From the NCBI RefSeq assembly GCF_049994905.1, contig NZ_CP188258.1, positions 248,001 to 312,000 of the forward strand: a DNA stretch of 64,000 nt, given 5' to 3'. Shown one piece after another: positions 56,541-64,000 of this stretch. The notes beneath the pieces are model-generated. The model saw nothing but the letters and a program-made list of their open reading frames with translations, made no database searches and was not told the origin of the DNA. Origin of the DNA: Diaminobutyricibacter sp049994905. GTDB taxonomy: Bacteria > Actinomycetota > Actinomycetes > Actinomycetales > Microbacteriaceae. Position 1 is the first letter of the stretch; every line of letters starts with the position of its first letter. Position numbers and translations under genes: made by a program.

Positions 56541-57326
56541 TTACGAATACTCGGGCGTCTTCGTGCGGTATCGCCAGGCGAGCTCGTTGTCGAGCACGAA
56601 CCTCGACAGGGTCTCGTCGGCCGGGAGCACGGACCCGGTGAAGGTTTCGAGACTGGCGAGCAGGGCATCCGCAGCCTCGACGGTCGGATCGGCGACCACG
56701 GCGGTCAGGAGGGCGTCGAACCCGGTCGGCTTGTCGTCGAGCGCAGCCACCTGCTTCGCGAGGTATTTGGGTCCCGCGAAGAACACGCGGTTGTGGGCGA
56801 GAACGGCTCGCCCGGCGGACGCGGCGAAATGCACGGAGGCGTGACGAAGCAGCAGGAGATCGCCGCTGCCGAGCGCGCCCTTCAGAAAATAGTCGCCGTG
56901 CAGGCGGGCCTGGGCGACGAACGAGGCAACGCGGTCATCCCACAGGCCGTCTGGCACTGTGCCGATGCGCTCGATCCTCCGGGGCAGGTCGTCGACCCGG
57001 CTGAACGCGATGCGGGAGATGGCGAACGAATCGCGCACCGGGTCATCACCGCGCTCCGCTGCGTCGTCGAGGTAGGAGAGGGTGGCGAGCTTGACGTCGT
57101 AGTAGCCGCCCTCGTAGCCGATGTCCTCGTGCTCGACGTACATGAGTCGCCGCTGTTCGTAAGCCGTGTCCCACCGTTCTTCGCTGACGACGAGGTAGAG
57201 GTCGACATCCGAATCGGGTCGTTCCGTGCCGCGCGCGACGGAGCCCGTCACGACCACGGCGAGCACGTCGGGGTCTGTGGAAGCACGGGTGACGAAGCGT
57301 TCGACCGCGATCTCGTGGTGTTTCAC
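56541..57326 (-). CDS. Nucleotidyltransferase-domain protein
   Basis: This 261-residue protein has an N-terminal Pol-beta-type minimal nucleotidyltransferase motif, AVVVTGSVARGTERPDSDVDLYLVV: GS, then the DVD metal-binding pair. A helical C-terminal domain (about residues 110-261) follows. Such proteins include antibiotic adenylyltransferases and MNT-type toxins or antitoxins; no HEPN partner is adjacent. The GTG start overlaps the LacI stop by 4 bp (gtga), so it is translated with the sugar regulator, and the rhamnosidase gene follows. A role in sugar metabolism is not established for this family. Confidence 0.82.
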   Translation of the reverse strand: MKHHEIAVERFVTRASTDPDVLAVVVTGSVARGTERPDSDVDLYLVVSEERWDTAYEQRRLMYVEHEDIGYEGGYYDVKLATLSYLDDAAERGDDPVRDSFAISRIAFSRVDDLPRRIERIGTVPDGLWDDRVASFVAQARLHGDYFLKGALGSGDLLLLRHASVHFAASAGRAVLAHNRVFFAGPKYLAKQVAALDDKPTGFDALLTAVVADPTVEAADALLASLETFTGSVLPADETLSRFVLDNELAWRYRTKTPEYS

Positions 57327-58450
57327 AGAGCCAGTTCCTCGGCGGTCTCGTCGGTGGTCTCCTCGGTGGTCTCGTCGGCGGCGGGTTCGGCGCCCGCGGC
57401 CTCGCTCTCGAGGGATTCGCTCCACAGGGTCGCGGCGTCGAACGTGGCCGAACTGCTCGCCCGGATGACGAGCTCGGGCTGGTAGACGATCTGCTGCGTG
57501 TCGACATCGGGGTCGTCCGCCTCCGCGAGGAGGATGCTCACGGCCGACGCGCCGATGAGCCGGCTCGGCTGCCGGATCGAGGTGAGAGGCACGACCGAAG
57601 CGCCGGCGAACTGGATGTCGTCGTAGCCGACGAGTGCGATCTCGTCGGGGATGGCGATGCCGCCCTGCATGAACAGCCCCTGCAGCAGGCCGATGGCGAG
57701 CAGGTCGTTCGCGGCGAAGATCGCGTCCGGGCGTTCGGAGCGGGGGCGTGCGGCGATGGTGCGGCCGGCGGCCAGCCCTTCCTGTACGGTCAGGGCGTCG
57801 AGGAAGATGACCTCGAGGGTCACGTCGGGGTGCGGCGCCACAGCTTGCCGGGCGCCACGAAGGCGGTCGCTCACCTGGCGGATCTGCTGGGGCCCGCCGA
57901 CGAATGCGATCCGCTTGCGCCCGGTGTCGACCAGATGCGAGGCGGCCAACGAACCCCCGGCCACGTCGTCGACCGAGACAGAGCTGAACGACAGATCGGT
58001 GCTCACGCGGTCGACCAGGACGGCGGGGATGCCGCGGTCACGCATCCTGCGCAGCCGTGCCTCCACGCTGCCGACCGGGGTGATGAGCACGCCGCGCACA
58101 CGCAGCTCCTCGAAGAGGTCGAGGTAGCGGCCCTCGCGGTCTTTCTTGCGGTCACTGGTTCCGGCGATCACGGAGAACCCCGCCGTCGCGGCCGAGTCCT
58201 CGGCGGCGGCGGTGACCTCGGTGAAGAACGGGTTGCTGCCGCTGAGGGCGATGAGCCCGACGGCGTGACTTTGGCCGACACGGAGCTGGCGCGCGGCCTC
58301 GTTGCGCACGTAGGAGAGTTTCTCGATGGCGGCCATGACGCGTTCGATGGTCTCGGGCGCGACGATCTCCGGCCGGTTGAGCACGTTCGATACGGTGCCG
58401 ATCGAGACGTGCGCCAAGGCGGCGACATCTTTGACGCTTGACGAGACCAT
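57323..58450 (-). CDS. LacI family regulator of the rhamnoside locus
   Basis: This 375-residue repressor has the N-terminal helix-turn-helix VKDVAALAHVSIGTVSNVLNRPEIVAPET, split at about residues 6-34, the hinge YVRNEAARQLRVGQS and a sugar-binding-type effector domain (about residues 60-340). The last 30 residues, SLESEAAGAEPAADETTEET onward, form an unusual acidic tail encoded by a short repeat. GGAGAGGA precedes the ATG at 58450. It probably represses the divergent importer/GH78 operon and its own unit through the operators between them, with a rhamnose-derived ligand as inducer (inference). Confidence 0.92.
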   Translation of the reverse strand: MVSSSVKDVAALAHVSIGTVSNVLNRPEIVAPETIERVMAAIEKLSYVRNEAARQLRVGQSHAVGLIALSGSNPFFTEVTAAAEDSAATAGFSVIAGTSDRKKDREGRYLDLFEELRVRGVLITPVGSVEARLRRMRDRGIPAVLVDRVSTDLSFSSVSVDDVAGGSLAASHLVDTGRKRIAFVGGPQQIRQVSDRLRGARQAVAPHPDVTLEVIFLDALTVQEGLAAGRTIAARPRSERPDAIFAANDLLAIGLLQGLFMQGGIAIPDEIALVGYDDIQFAGASVVPLTSIRQPSRLIGASAVSILLAEADDPDVDTQQIVYQPELVIRASSSATFDAATLWSESLESEAAGAEPAADETTEETTDETAEELAL

Positions 58451-58750
58451 GGTGTCCTCTCCGCCTCACATACTAGACACGAATGCAATTGAAACGATAT
58501 TAATTTCCTCAGGATATGTTGTTACTGACCACAATTCGGTTTCTCGCGGGTTGTAACGACTACCGCACCTGGCAATCGGCGCGCGAGGTTCCCAGCCGGG
58601 GCAATGGCTGCGCGCAGGCGGATCCCAAGTGCCCCAAAGATCGTTGAAACGTCGCGGATCTGCGGCACAGGAAGCGTTTCGGGCGCCGCGGGAGCGACAC
58701 GCCCGACCATCCCACAATCGTGACGATGCTGAATCGTTACAATCGGTTCT

Positions 58751-58779
58751 TGACGGCTCCGTGTCCTGCGCCTATGTTC
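58751..58779 (+). promoter_or_regulatory. Sigma-A-type promoter of the importer operon
   Basis: TTGACG (58751-58756) and TATGTT (58774-58779) are separated by exactly 17 bp. Transcription would start near 58786, inside the operator, about 60 bp before the binding-protein ATG. Confidence 0.75.
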
Positions 58780-58783
58780 GAGT

Positions 58784-58795
58784 GAAGCGTTTCAA
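58784..58795. promoter_or_regulatory. LacI-type operator
   Basis: TGAAGCGTTTCA is a near-perfect dyad with the central CG typical of LacI/GalR operators. It covers the predicted transcription start, so binding would block initiation or escape. Confidence 0.7.
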
Positions 58796-58847
58796 TGCCG
58801 ACCCGGATTCCCCCCGGAAGCAGCGGCGCCAATACAAGGAGGTATTC

Positions 58848-60158
58848 ATGTTCTCTCGGAAGACGACGGTTCGCGCCGCCGCCATTCTCGCTGGGGTGGC
58901 CCTGACCGGCCTCACCCTCGTGGGGTGCTCGACGAGCGGCAGCTCTGGCGGCGCATCCACGATCCGGCTGCTGGCCGGTGGCAACGACCCCGTTGCCACG
59001 AAGTTCGCCAACGACCTCGCTGCTGGGTTCCACAAGGCGAACCCGTCCATCACGGTCAAGGTCGACACTCGGCCCGGCGGCACGGACGGCGACAACCTGA
59101 TCAAGACGAAGCTTTCGACCGGCACCATGGACGACGTGTTCCTGTACAACTCGGGGTCGCTGTTGCAGGCGCTGCACCCGGACAGCCAGCTGCAGCCGCT
59201 CACCAACGAGTCCTGGGTGAAGGATCTGACCCCCGACTTCAAGGCGGCGGTCAGTACCTCCAAGGCCACGTACGGGGCCCCGTGGGGAACCACCTTCGAC
59301 GGCGGCATCATGTACAACAAGAAGGTCTACCAGCAGCTCGGGCTGACGGTACCGACGACCTGGGCCGAGTTCATCAGCAACAGCGAGAAGATCAAGGCCG
59401 CAGGCAAGACGCCTGTTCTCGTCTCCTACGGTGACACCTGGACCAGCCAGCTGTTCGTGCTCGCTGACTTCGCCAACGTGAGCGCGCAGGACTCGCAGTG
59501 GGCCGACCAGTACACGGCCAACAAGCGCAAGTACGTGAACCCGCCGGCGCTGGCAGGCTTCACGCACACCCAGGAGATCTTCGACAAGGGCCTGATGAAC
59601 AAGGACTACGCGTCCCTGACCAACGTCAATGCCCTGAAGGAACTCGCCACAGGTGCCGGCGTGCAGTACCCGATGATCACCACGGTGATCGGCAACGTGG
59701 TGCAGTCGAACCCGACACAGGTCAACGACATCGGCTACTTCGCGATGCCGACCGACAGCGGCGACCCGCACGCGACGGTCTGGGAGTCCAATGGTGCGTA
59801 CATTCCGAAGTCGACGACAGGTGACAAGCTGACGGCGGCCAAGAAGCTGATCGCATACCTGAACACGCCTGCCGGGTGTGCCATCCAGAACGGCACGGGC
59901 GTTCCTGCCGGTCCGTTCGCGATCAGCACCTGCAAGGTCCCGACCGACGCTCCGGCGCTGGTCGCTGACGAACTGAAGTACCAGCAGGACAACAAGACCG
60001 GTCTGGCGCTCGAGTTCATCTCGCCCATCAAGGGCCCGAACCTGGAGAAGATCCTGATCCAGGTCGGCTCGGGAATCACCAAGGCCAAGCCCGGTGCCGC
60101 CCTCTACGACAACGACGTGAAGGCGCAGGCACAGCAGCTCGGACTCAAGGGCTGGTAA
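58848..60158 (+). CDS. Carbohydrate-binding lipoprotein (CUT1 importer)
   Basis: This 436-residue extracellular solute-binding protein is of family 1. The lipoprotein signal is MFSRKTTVRAAAILAGVAL with lipobox TLVGC at about residue 26. The mature protein shows TIRLLAGGNDPVATKFANDLAAGF, PWGTTFDGGIMYNKKVYQQLG and PTTWAEFISNSEKIKAAGKTP, as in oligosaccharide-binding proteins. AAGGAGG stands 5 bases before the ATG at 58848; a longer frame from 58629 runs through the promoter. With the GH78 genes on both sides, rhamnosides or rhamnose-containing oligosaccharides are the likely ligand. Confidence 0.9.
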   Translation: MFSRKTTVRAAAILAGVALTGLTLVGCSTSGSSGGASTIRLLAGGNDPVATKFANDLAAGFHKANPSITVKVDTRPGGTDGDNLIKTKLSTGTMDDVFLYNSGSLLQALHPDSQLQPLTNESWVKDLTPDFKAAVSTSKATYGAPWGTTFDGGIMYNKKVYQQLGLTVPTTWAEFISNSEKIKAAGKTPVLVSYGDTWTSQLFVLADFANVSAQDSQWADQYTANKRKYVNPPALAGFTHTQEIFDKGLMNKDYASLTNVNALKELATGAGVQYPMITTVIGNVVQSNPTQVNDIGYFAMPTDSGDPHATVWESNGAYIPKSTTGDKLTAAKKLIAYLNTPAGCAIQNGTGVPAGPFAISTCKVPTDAPALVADELKYQQDNKTGLALEFISPIKGPNLEKILIQVGSGITKAKPGAALYDNDVKAQAQQLGLKGW

Positions 60159-60200
60159 GACACACCCCGACGGGACGCCTTCGGGCGTAGCGTCACCAAT

Positions 60201-60233
60201 GCGGGGCCGACGGCCACCGGCCGTCGGCCCCGC
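60201..60233 (+). terminator. Perfect 15-bp hairpin between binding protein and permease genes
   Basis: gcggggccgacggcc and ggccgtcggccccgc are fully complementary around a 3-base loop, 42 bp after the binding-protein stop. No T-tract follows, so it more likely protects the upstream mRNA end or causes partial termination, which would raise binding-protein level over the permeases. Confidence 0.7.
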
Positions 60234-60272
60234 AACACGCACCACAGCACCGAACTCGACGAGGAGCAACCA

Positions 60273-61217
60273 ATGTCGACTGCCACCCCCGGGACCGCGA
60301 TCCAAGCGGGCGACATCATCACGGACACCAATGCGCCCAAGACCCCGAAGAAGCGACGGCCGATCAAGTCGTACTATCCGACCTGGTTCTTCATCCCGGC
60401 GCTTGTGCTCTATGTCGTCTTCTTCGCACTGCCGACGTTCTCGTCGTTCTACTTCTCGCTGACCCGCTGGTCGCTCTTCGACTCGACGTTCATCGGCTTC
60501 GACAACTACGTGCAGTTCTTCAGCGACCCGCAGCTCTACACGAGCTTCATCCACACCCTGATCTACGCAGTGATCACGTCAGGCGCGAAGGTGATCCTCG
60601 GGTTCGCCCTGGCCCTCCTGCTCACGTCCCCCATCATCGGCCGGGGCTACCTGCGGGCGGTCGTCTTCTTCCCCGTGCTGCTCTCGACGATCGGTGTCGG
60701 GATCATGTGGAAATCGCTGCTCGACCCGTTCCACGGAATGGTCAACGCGGTACTCGGCTTCTTCGGGCTGCCGCAGCCGGGCTGGCTCACTGACCCGAAC
60801 CTGGCCCTCTACAGCATCGCCGGCATCGACATCTGGAAGGGCGTCGGAATCGCGACGCTGATCTTCATGGCCGGCATCGTCGCCATCCCGCACGAGTACT
60901 TCGAAGCGGCCAGGATCGACGGCGCGGGTAGCTGGAAGATCCTGCGGCAGATCACGATGCCGCTCACCCGCGGTGCGACTGCGACCGTCATCATCCTCTC
61001 GCTCATCGGCGGACTCCGGTCGTTCGACATCATCTGGGTCACGACCGGTGGCGGTCCCGGCTTCACCAGCGACGTGCTCGCCTCGGTGATCTACAAGCAG
61101 TACCAGGCCGGGTTCTTCGGCCTCTCCACCGCGGGCAACGTCGTGCTCTTCCTCCTGGTCACGGTGATCATGGTCCCACTCTCGTACTTCCTCAACAGAA
61201 AGCAGGTGGAACTGTGA
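60273..61217 (+). CDS. CUT1 sugar ABC permease, MalF/UgpA-like
   Basis: This 314-residue permease has a charged cytoplasmic N-terminus of about 35 residues and six membrane helices. The ATPase-contact (EAA) loop is EYFEAARIDGAGSWKILRQITMPL, split at about residues 208-231, followed by the typical FDIIWVTTGGGPGFTSDVL. GAGGAG stands 6 bases before the ATG. Its stop overlaps the start of the second permease. There is no ATPase gene in the operon, so a shared MsiK/MalK-type ATPase encoded elsewhere must energise it. Confidence 0.91.
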   Translation: MSTATPGTAIQAGDIITDTNAPKTPKKRRPIKSYYPTWFFIPALVLYVVFFALPTFSSFYFSLTRWSLFDSTFIGFDNYVQFFSDPQLYTSFIHTLIYAVITSGAKVILGFALALLLTSPIIGRGYLRAVVFFPVLLSTIGVGIMWKSLLDPFHGMVNAVLGFFGLPQPGWLTDPNLALYSIAGIDIWKGVGIATLIFMAGIVAIPHEYFEAARIDGAGSWKILRQITMPLTRGATATVIILSLIGGLRSFDIIWVTTGGGPGFTSDVLASVIYKQYQAGFFGLSTAGNVVLFLLVTVIMVPLSYFLNRKQVEL

Positions 61218-62047
61218 CCCGCGAACGCCGCCGTGCCTGGATCGTCGGAAGCATTGCGATCCTCGTCTCCATCGTCGTCTTCCTCGTTCCCTTCGCGTTC
61301 GTCTTGCTCCAGGCAGCGAAGACGCCGGCTGAGGCCTCGAACCTGCAGTTCTCGTGGCCGACGAACTTCCAGTTCGTCCAGAACTTCTTCGACACCCTCA
61401 ACTCGAACGACGGCGTCGTCTGGCGGGCCATCATCAACAGCACGATCCTCACGATCGGCTCCGTCATATTGATGGTGGCGATCGGCGCGATGGCGGGCTA
61501 CGTGCTCGCCCGCAAGCGCAGCAAGTGGGGCCCGGTCGTCAACTTCTTCGTGCTCGCCGGGCTGATCGTGCCGCCAGCTGTGGTCCCCACCATCTGGGTG
61601 CTCCAGGGTCTCAAACTGTTCGGGACCATGCCGGGCATGATCCTGATCGAGGCGACGTTCGGGCTCTCGTTCTGCATCCTGCTGTTCCGTGCGTTCGTCG
61701 GGAACATCCCGCGCGAACTCGACGAAGCGGCAGTGCTCGACGGCGCCGGCCCGATCCGGCTGTTCGCCCGCGTGGTGCTGCCCCTGCTCCGCCCGGTGAT
61801 CGTGACCGTTGTCGTCGTGCAGGCGGTCTTCGTGTTCAACGACTTCGCCGGCCCGCTGTACTTCCTCCCCAACTCCGACCAGGTCACCGTGCAGCTCGCG
61901 CTCTACACGTTCCAGGGCCAGAACCTGAGCTTCGTGAACCTGCTGTTCATGGCCATCTTCATCATCACCATCCCGCCGCTCATCGCCTACATCTTCTTCA
62001 ACCGGCAGATCGTCGGCGGCATCACCAGCGGTGCAGTCAAGGGCTGA
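61214..62047 (+). CDS. CUT1 sugar ABC permease, MalG/UgpE-like
   Basis: This is the second membrane subunit, 277 residues, with six helices. The EAA loop is NIPRELDEAAVLDGAGPIRLFARVVLPLLRP (EAAVLDGAG core at about residue 178). The periplasmic N-terminal segment contains KTPAEASNLQFSWPTNFQFV. The GTG at 61214 overlaps the stop of the first permease (gtga), giving tight stoichiometric coupling. It pairs with the preceding permease and the binding lipoprotein. Confidence 0.91.
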   Translation: MTRERRRAWIVGSIAILVSIVVFLVPFAFVLLQAAKTPAEASNLQFSWPTNFQFVQNFFDTLNSNDGVVWRAIINSTILTIGSVILMVAIGAMAGYVLARKRSKWGPVVNFFVLAGLIVPPAVVPTIWVLQGLKLFGTMPGMILIEATFGLSFCILLFRAFVGNIPRELDEAAVLDGAGPIRLFARVVLPLLRPVIVTVVVVQAVFVFNDFAGPLYFLPNSDQVTVQLALYTFQGQNLSFVNLLFMAIFIITIPPLIAYIFFNRQIVGGITSGAVKG

Positions 62048-62137
62048 TCCGCGCATCCGAAAGAACATACGAAACGGGCGGCCGCGCCAGTCGCAGCCGC
62101 TGACCGAGTACGACCGAAACACAATGGAGACACATCA

Positions 62138-64000
62138 ATGAACTGGCAAGCCCGCATGATCGCCGCCGACGACGACTTCAACGGGGCCCCGCTGCTGCGC
62201 GGCGAGTTCGCCCTCGAGCAGGGCCACGGCGCTGTGACCGGTGCGACCCTCAGCCTCAGTGCGCAGGGCGTCGTCGAGGCCTGGCTGAATGGCAGCCCGG
62301 TCTCGGACGATCTGCTGACCCCCGGCTGGAGCAGCTACGAGTGGCGTCTCCGCTACGCCACCTACGACGTGACGAACCTGATCGACTCGACCAGCGTCCT
62401 CGGCCTCGCGCTCGGCAACGGCTGGTTCCGCGGCCGACTCGGCTGGTCGGGCCGCGGCGCGTTCTACGGTGACGAGCTCGGCGCGTTCGCCCAGCTCGAG
62501 GTCACCTTCGAAGACGGCTCGACGCAGGTCGTCGTCACCGACGACAGCTGGACCTCGGGCCCGAGCGCGGTTCTCGCGAACGACCTGTACGACGGCGAGA
62601 CGATCGACGCCCGCCTCCGTGACGACGCGTGGCTGCGTCCCGGCTTCGCATCCGACGCCTGGACCGGGGTTCACGCCCTCGACTTCGACACCGAGAAGCT
62701 CAAACCCTACGTCGGGCCGCGCGTCACGCGCTGGAACGAACTCGCCGTGAAAGAGATCACCACCTCGCCCTCGGGCAAGACGCTGGTCGACTTCGGGCAG
62801 AACCTGGTCGGCTGGATCCGGGTCGCGGTACAGGGCCCGGAAGGCAGCGATGTCTCGATCAAGCACGCTGAGGTGCTGGAGCACGGCGAACTGGGCACCC
62901 GCCCGCTGCGCACGGCCCTCGCGACCGACCGCTACATCCTGAGCGGCGGCGACGACGTGTTCGAGCCGACGTTCACCTTCCACGGTTTCCGCTACGCGGA
63001 GATCACCGGATGGCCGGGCGAGCTGAAGCCCGAAGACCTCACCGCCGTCGCAATCGGTTCCGATCTCGAATGCATCGGCACCTTCCGCACGTCGGACCCG
63101 CTGCTCAACCAGTTCCACGAGAACGTCGTGTGGGGGATGCGCGGCAACTTCGTCGACGTGCCGACCGACTGCCCGCAGCGCGATGAGCGCCTCGGCTGGA
63201 CCGGCGACATCGCCGCCTTCGCGCCGACAGCCGCGTTCCTCTACAACGTCGACTCATTCCTGAGCGACTGGCTCCTCGACCTCGACCTGGAGCAGCAGCA
63301 CCACGACGGGATCGTCGGCTTCGTCATCCCGGACGTGCTCAAATACGCCGACCGCGACCGCCCGACTGAGTTCGGTCCGGTCGACTCGACCGCGATCTGG
63401 AGCGACGCCGCCGTTTGGGTGCCGTGGACGCTCTACCAGGCCTACGGCGACCGGGACGTGCTCAAGCAGCAGTTCACCTCGATGGCCACCCACGTGCGCC
63501 GGGTGAAGTCCCTGCTCTCCCCTGCAGGAGTGTGGGACGGCAACTTCCAGTTCGGCGACTGGCTCGACCCTGATGCGCCGCCGGAGGACCCTGCGAACGC
63601 CAAGGCCGACAAAGGCGTGGTCGCCACGGCGTGCGCCTACCACTCGGCCCGAATCGTCGGCGAGACCGCTGCGCTGCTCGGACTCACCGCCGAGCAGGCC
63701 GAGTTCGAGCAGATCGCGGGCGACCTGCGGGAAGCCTTCAACCGGGAGTACGTGAATGCAGGCGTCGTGAAGAGCGACTGCACCACGGTCTACTCGCTGG
63801 CGATCGTCTTCGGCCTGCTCGACGGCGCCGATGAGATCTTCGCCGGCAACCGGCTCGCCGAGCTCGCCGCAGAGGCGGGCTACCGCATCTCCACCGGTTT
63901 CGCAGGCACCCCGTTCATCGCGGACGCACTGACGCAGACCGGCCACCTGGACGACGCCTACAAGCTGCTCCTCGAGAAGGAGTGCCCGTCATGGCTGTAC
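62138..64000 (+). CDS. Alpha-L-rhamnosidase GH78, 3'-truncated by window end
   Basis: The first 621 codons of a second GH78 enzyme run off the window without a stop. MNWQARMIAADDDFNGAPLL opens an N-terminal region with VEAWLNGSPVSDDLLTPGWSSYEWRLRY, split at about residues 47-74, and GNGWFRGRLGW, typical of Bac_rhamnosid_N domains. DFGQNLVGWIRVAVQGPEG and RYAEITGWPG belong to the following beta domain. The catalytic barrel begins near residue 330 with PTDCPQRDERLGWTGD (Asp344, Glu350, Asp357). No signal peptide is present. It differs strongly from the 832-residue enzyme at 54027, suggesting different linkages. GGAGA precedes the ATG at 62138, 90 bp after the permease gene. Confidence 0.93.
   Translation, partial: MNWQARMIAADDDFNGAPLLRGEFALEQGHGAVTGATLSLSAQGVVEAWLNGSPVSDDLLTPGWSSYEWRLRYATYDVTNLIDSTSVLGLALGNGWFRGRLGWSGRGAFYGDELGAFAQLEVTFEDGSTQVVVTDDSWTSGPSAVLANDLYDGETIDARLRDDAWLRPGFASDAWTGVHALDFDTEKLKPYVGPRVTRWNELAVKEITTSPSGKTLVDFGQNLVGWIRVAVQGPEGSDVSIKHAEVLEHGELGTRPLRTALATDRYILSGGDDVFEPTFTFHGFRYAEITGWPGELKPEDLTAVAIGSDLECIGTFRTSDPLLNQFHENVVWGMRGNFVDVPTDCPQRDERLGWTGDIAAFAPTAAFLYNVDSFLSDWLLDLDLEQQHHDGIVGFVIPDVLKYADRDRPTEFGPVDSTAIWSDAAVWVPWTLYQAYGDRDVLKQQFTSMATHVRRVKSLLSPAGVWDGNFQFGDWLDPDAPPEDPANAKADKGVVATACAYHSARIVGETAALLGLTAEQAEFEQIAGDLREAFNREYVNAGVVKSDCTTVYSLAIVFGLLDGADEIFAGNRLAELAAEAGYRISTGFAGTPFIADALTQTGHLDDAYKLLLEKECPSWLY

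Larger units (their letters stand above)
58451..58847. promoter_or_regulatory. Divergent control region of the rhamnoside locus
   Basis: This 397-bp gap has no gene. It holds a sigma-A-type promoter (58751-58779) and an operator (58784-58795) for the importer operon, two or three weaker LacI-type half operators (TGAAACGATATT at 58490, TTGAAACGTCGC at 58644, TGAATCGTTACA at 58730) and a likely minus-strand -10 (TAGTAT, 58476-58471) for lacI. The part next to lacI is clearly AT-richer than the average. I see nothing coding in 58560-58700. Confidence 0.65.

Noticed and set aside
58737..60554. 605-codon open frame antisense to the binding lipoprotein
   Set aside because: It is a shadow of the conserved lipoprotein gene and covers its promoter and operator; no family resemblance.
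62135..63118. 327-codon open frame antisense to the second GH78 gene
   Set aside because: The plus-strand reading gives a clear GH78 protein with catalytic motif; the antisense one has none.

Overview
The window is chromosomal DNA from a high-GC actinobacterium. Very high G+C in third codon positions, frequent GTG starts, many 4-bp start/stop overlaps, coproporphyrin-type haem genes, an actinobacterial Holin-X/DUF3618 pair and a polyprenol-phosphate mannosyltransferase fit Actinomycetota. The recurrent ggatgc/gcatcc codon pair and the gene set suggest Microbacteriaceae; this is my judgement, not a computed placement. I see no rRNA, tRNA, CRISPR array, transposase, integrase or prophage.

Layout. 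(1) 1-9259, plus strand: a near-complete haem cluster, hemE(partial)-hemY-three small membrane genes-hemQ-hemH-hemC-hemD-hemB-hemL, mostly with overlapping stops and starts. HemQ shows that the coproporphyrin-dependent route is used. (2) 9286-12971, minus: a XylF/XylG/XylH-like sugar importer with a hairpin between the binding-protein and ATPase genes and a terminator at the end. (3) 13139-33227: housekeeping and accessory metabolism: tandem DUF1304 membrane proteins, a quinone-type reductase, an ABC-2 exporter, an LssY-like membrane protein, a Na+/H+ antiporter, TrhO, a dolichol-phosphate-mannose-type synthase, a 2-methylcitrate/citrate synthase, a berberine-bridge-type oxidase, an AlkA-like glycosylase and others. 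(4) 33237-38033: a LysR regulator divergent from bifunctional putA, with palindromes between them. (5) 38900-43168: a response regulator-kinase-GntR operon divergent from a FetB-like permease, then uppP. (6) 43795-46587: an AsnC regulator divergent from a DDAH-like amidinohydrolase and rocD (arginine/ornithine catabolism). (7) 46737-53894: a GT39-like glycosyltransferase, SMP-30, MOSC, LysR, two aldo/keto reductases, a P-loop kinase and a glutaredoxin. (8) 54027-64000: an alpha-L-rhamnoside locus. A GH78 rhamnosidase, a nucleotidyltransferase and a LacI regulator lie on the minus strand, divergent from a carbohydrate importer (binding protein and two permeases, no ATPase) and a second GH78 enzyme cut by the window end.

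Two properties run through the window. First, 23 genes have a TANNNT -10 hexamer ending 6-7 nt before the start codon, the signature of leaderless transcripts; I used this to choose several starts. Second, several gaps downstream of genes hold long imperfect palindromes. Three of these are copies of one 57-bp element that align without gaps (13947, 43230, 48352), and a second family has two copies (27887, 53937). I regard these dispersed palindromes as the least explained structure here.
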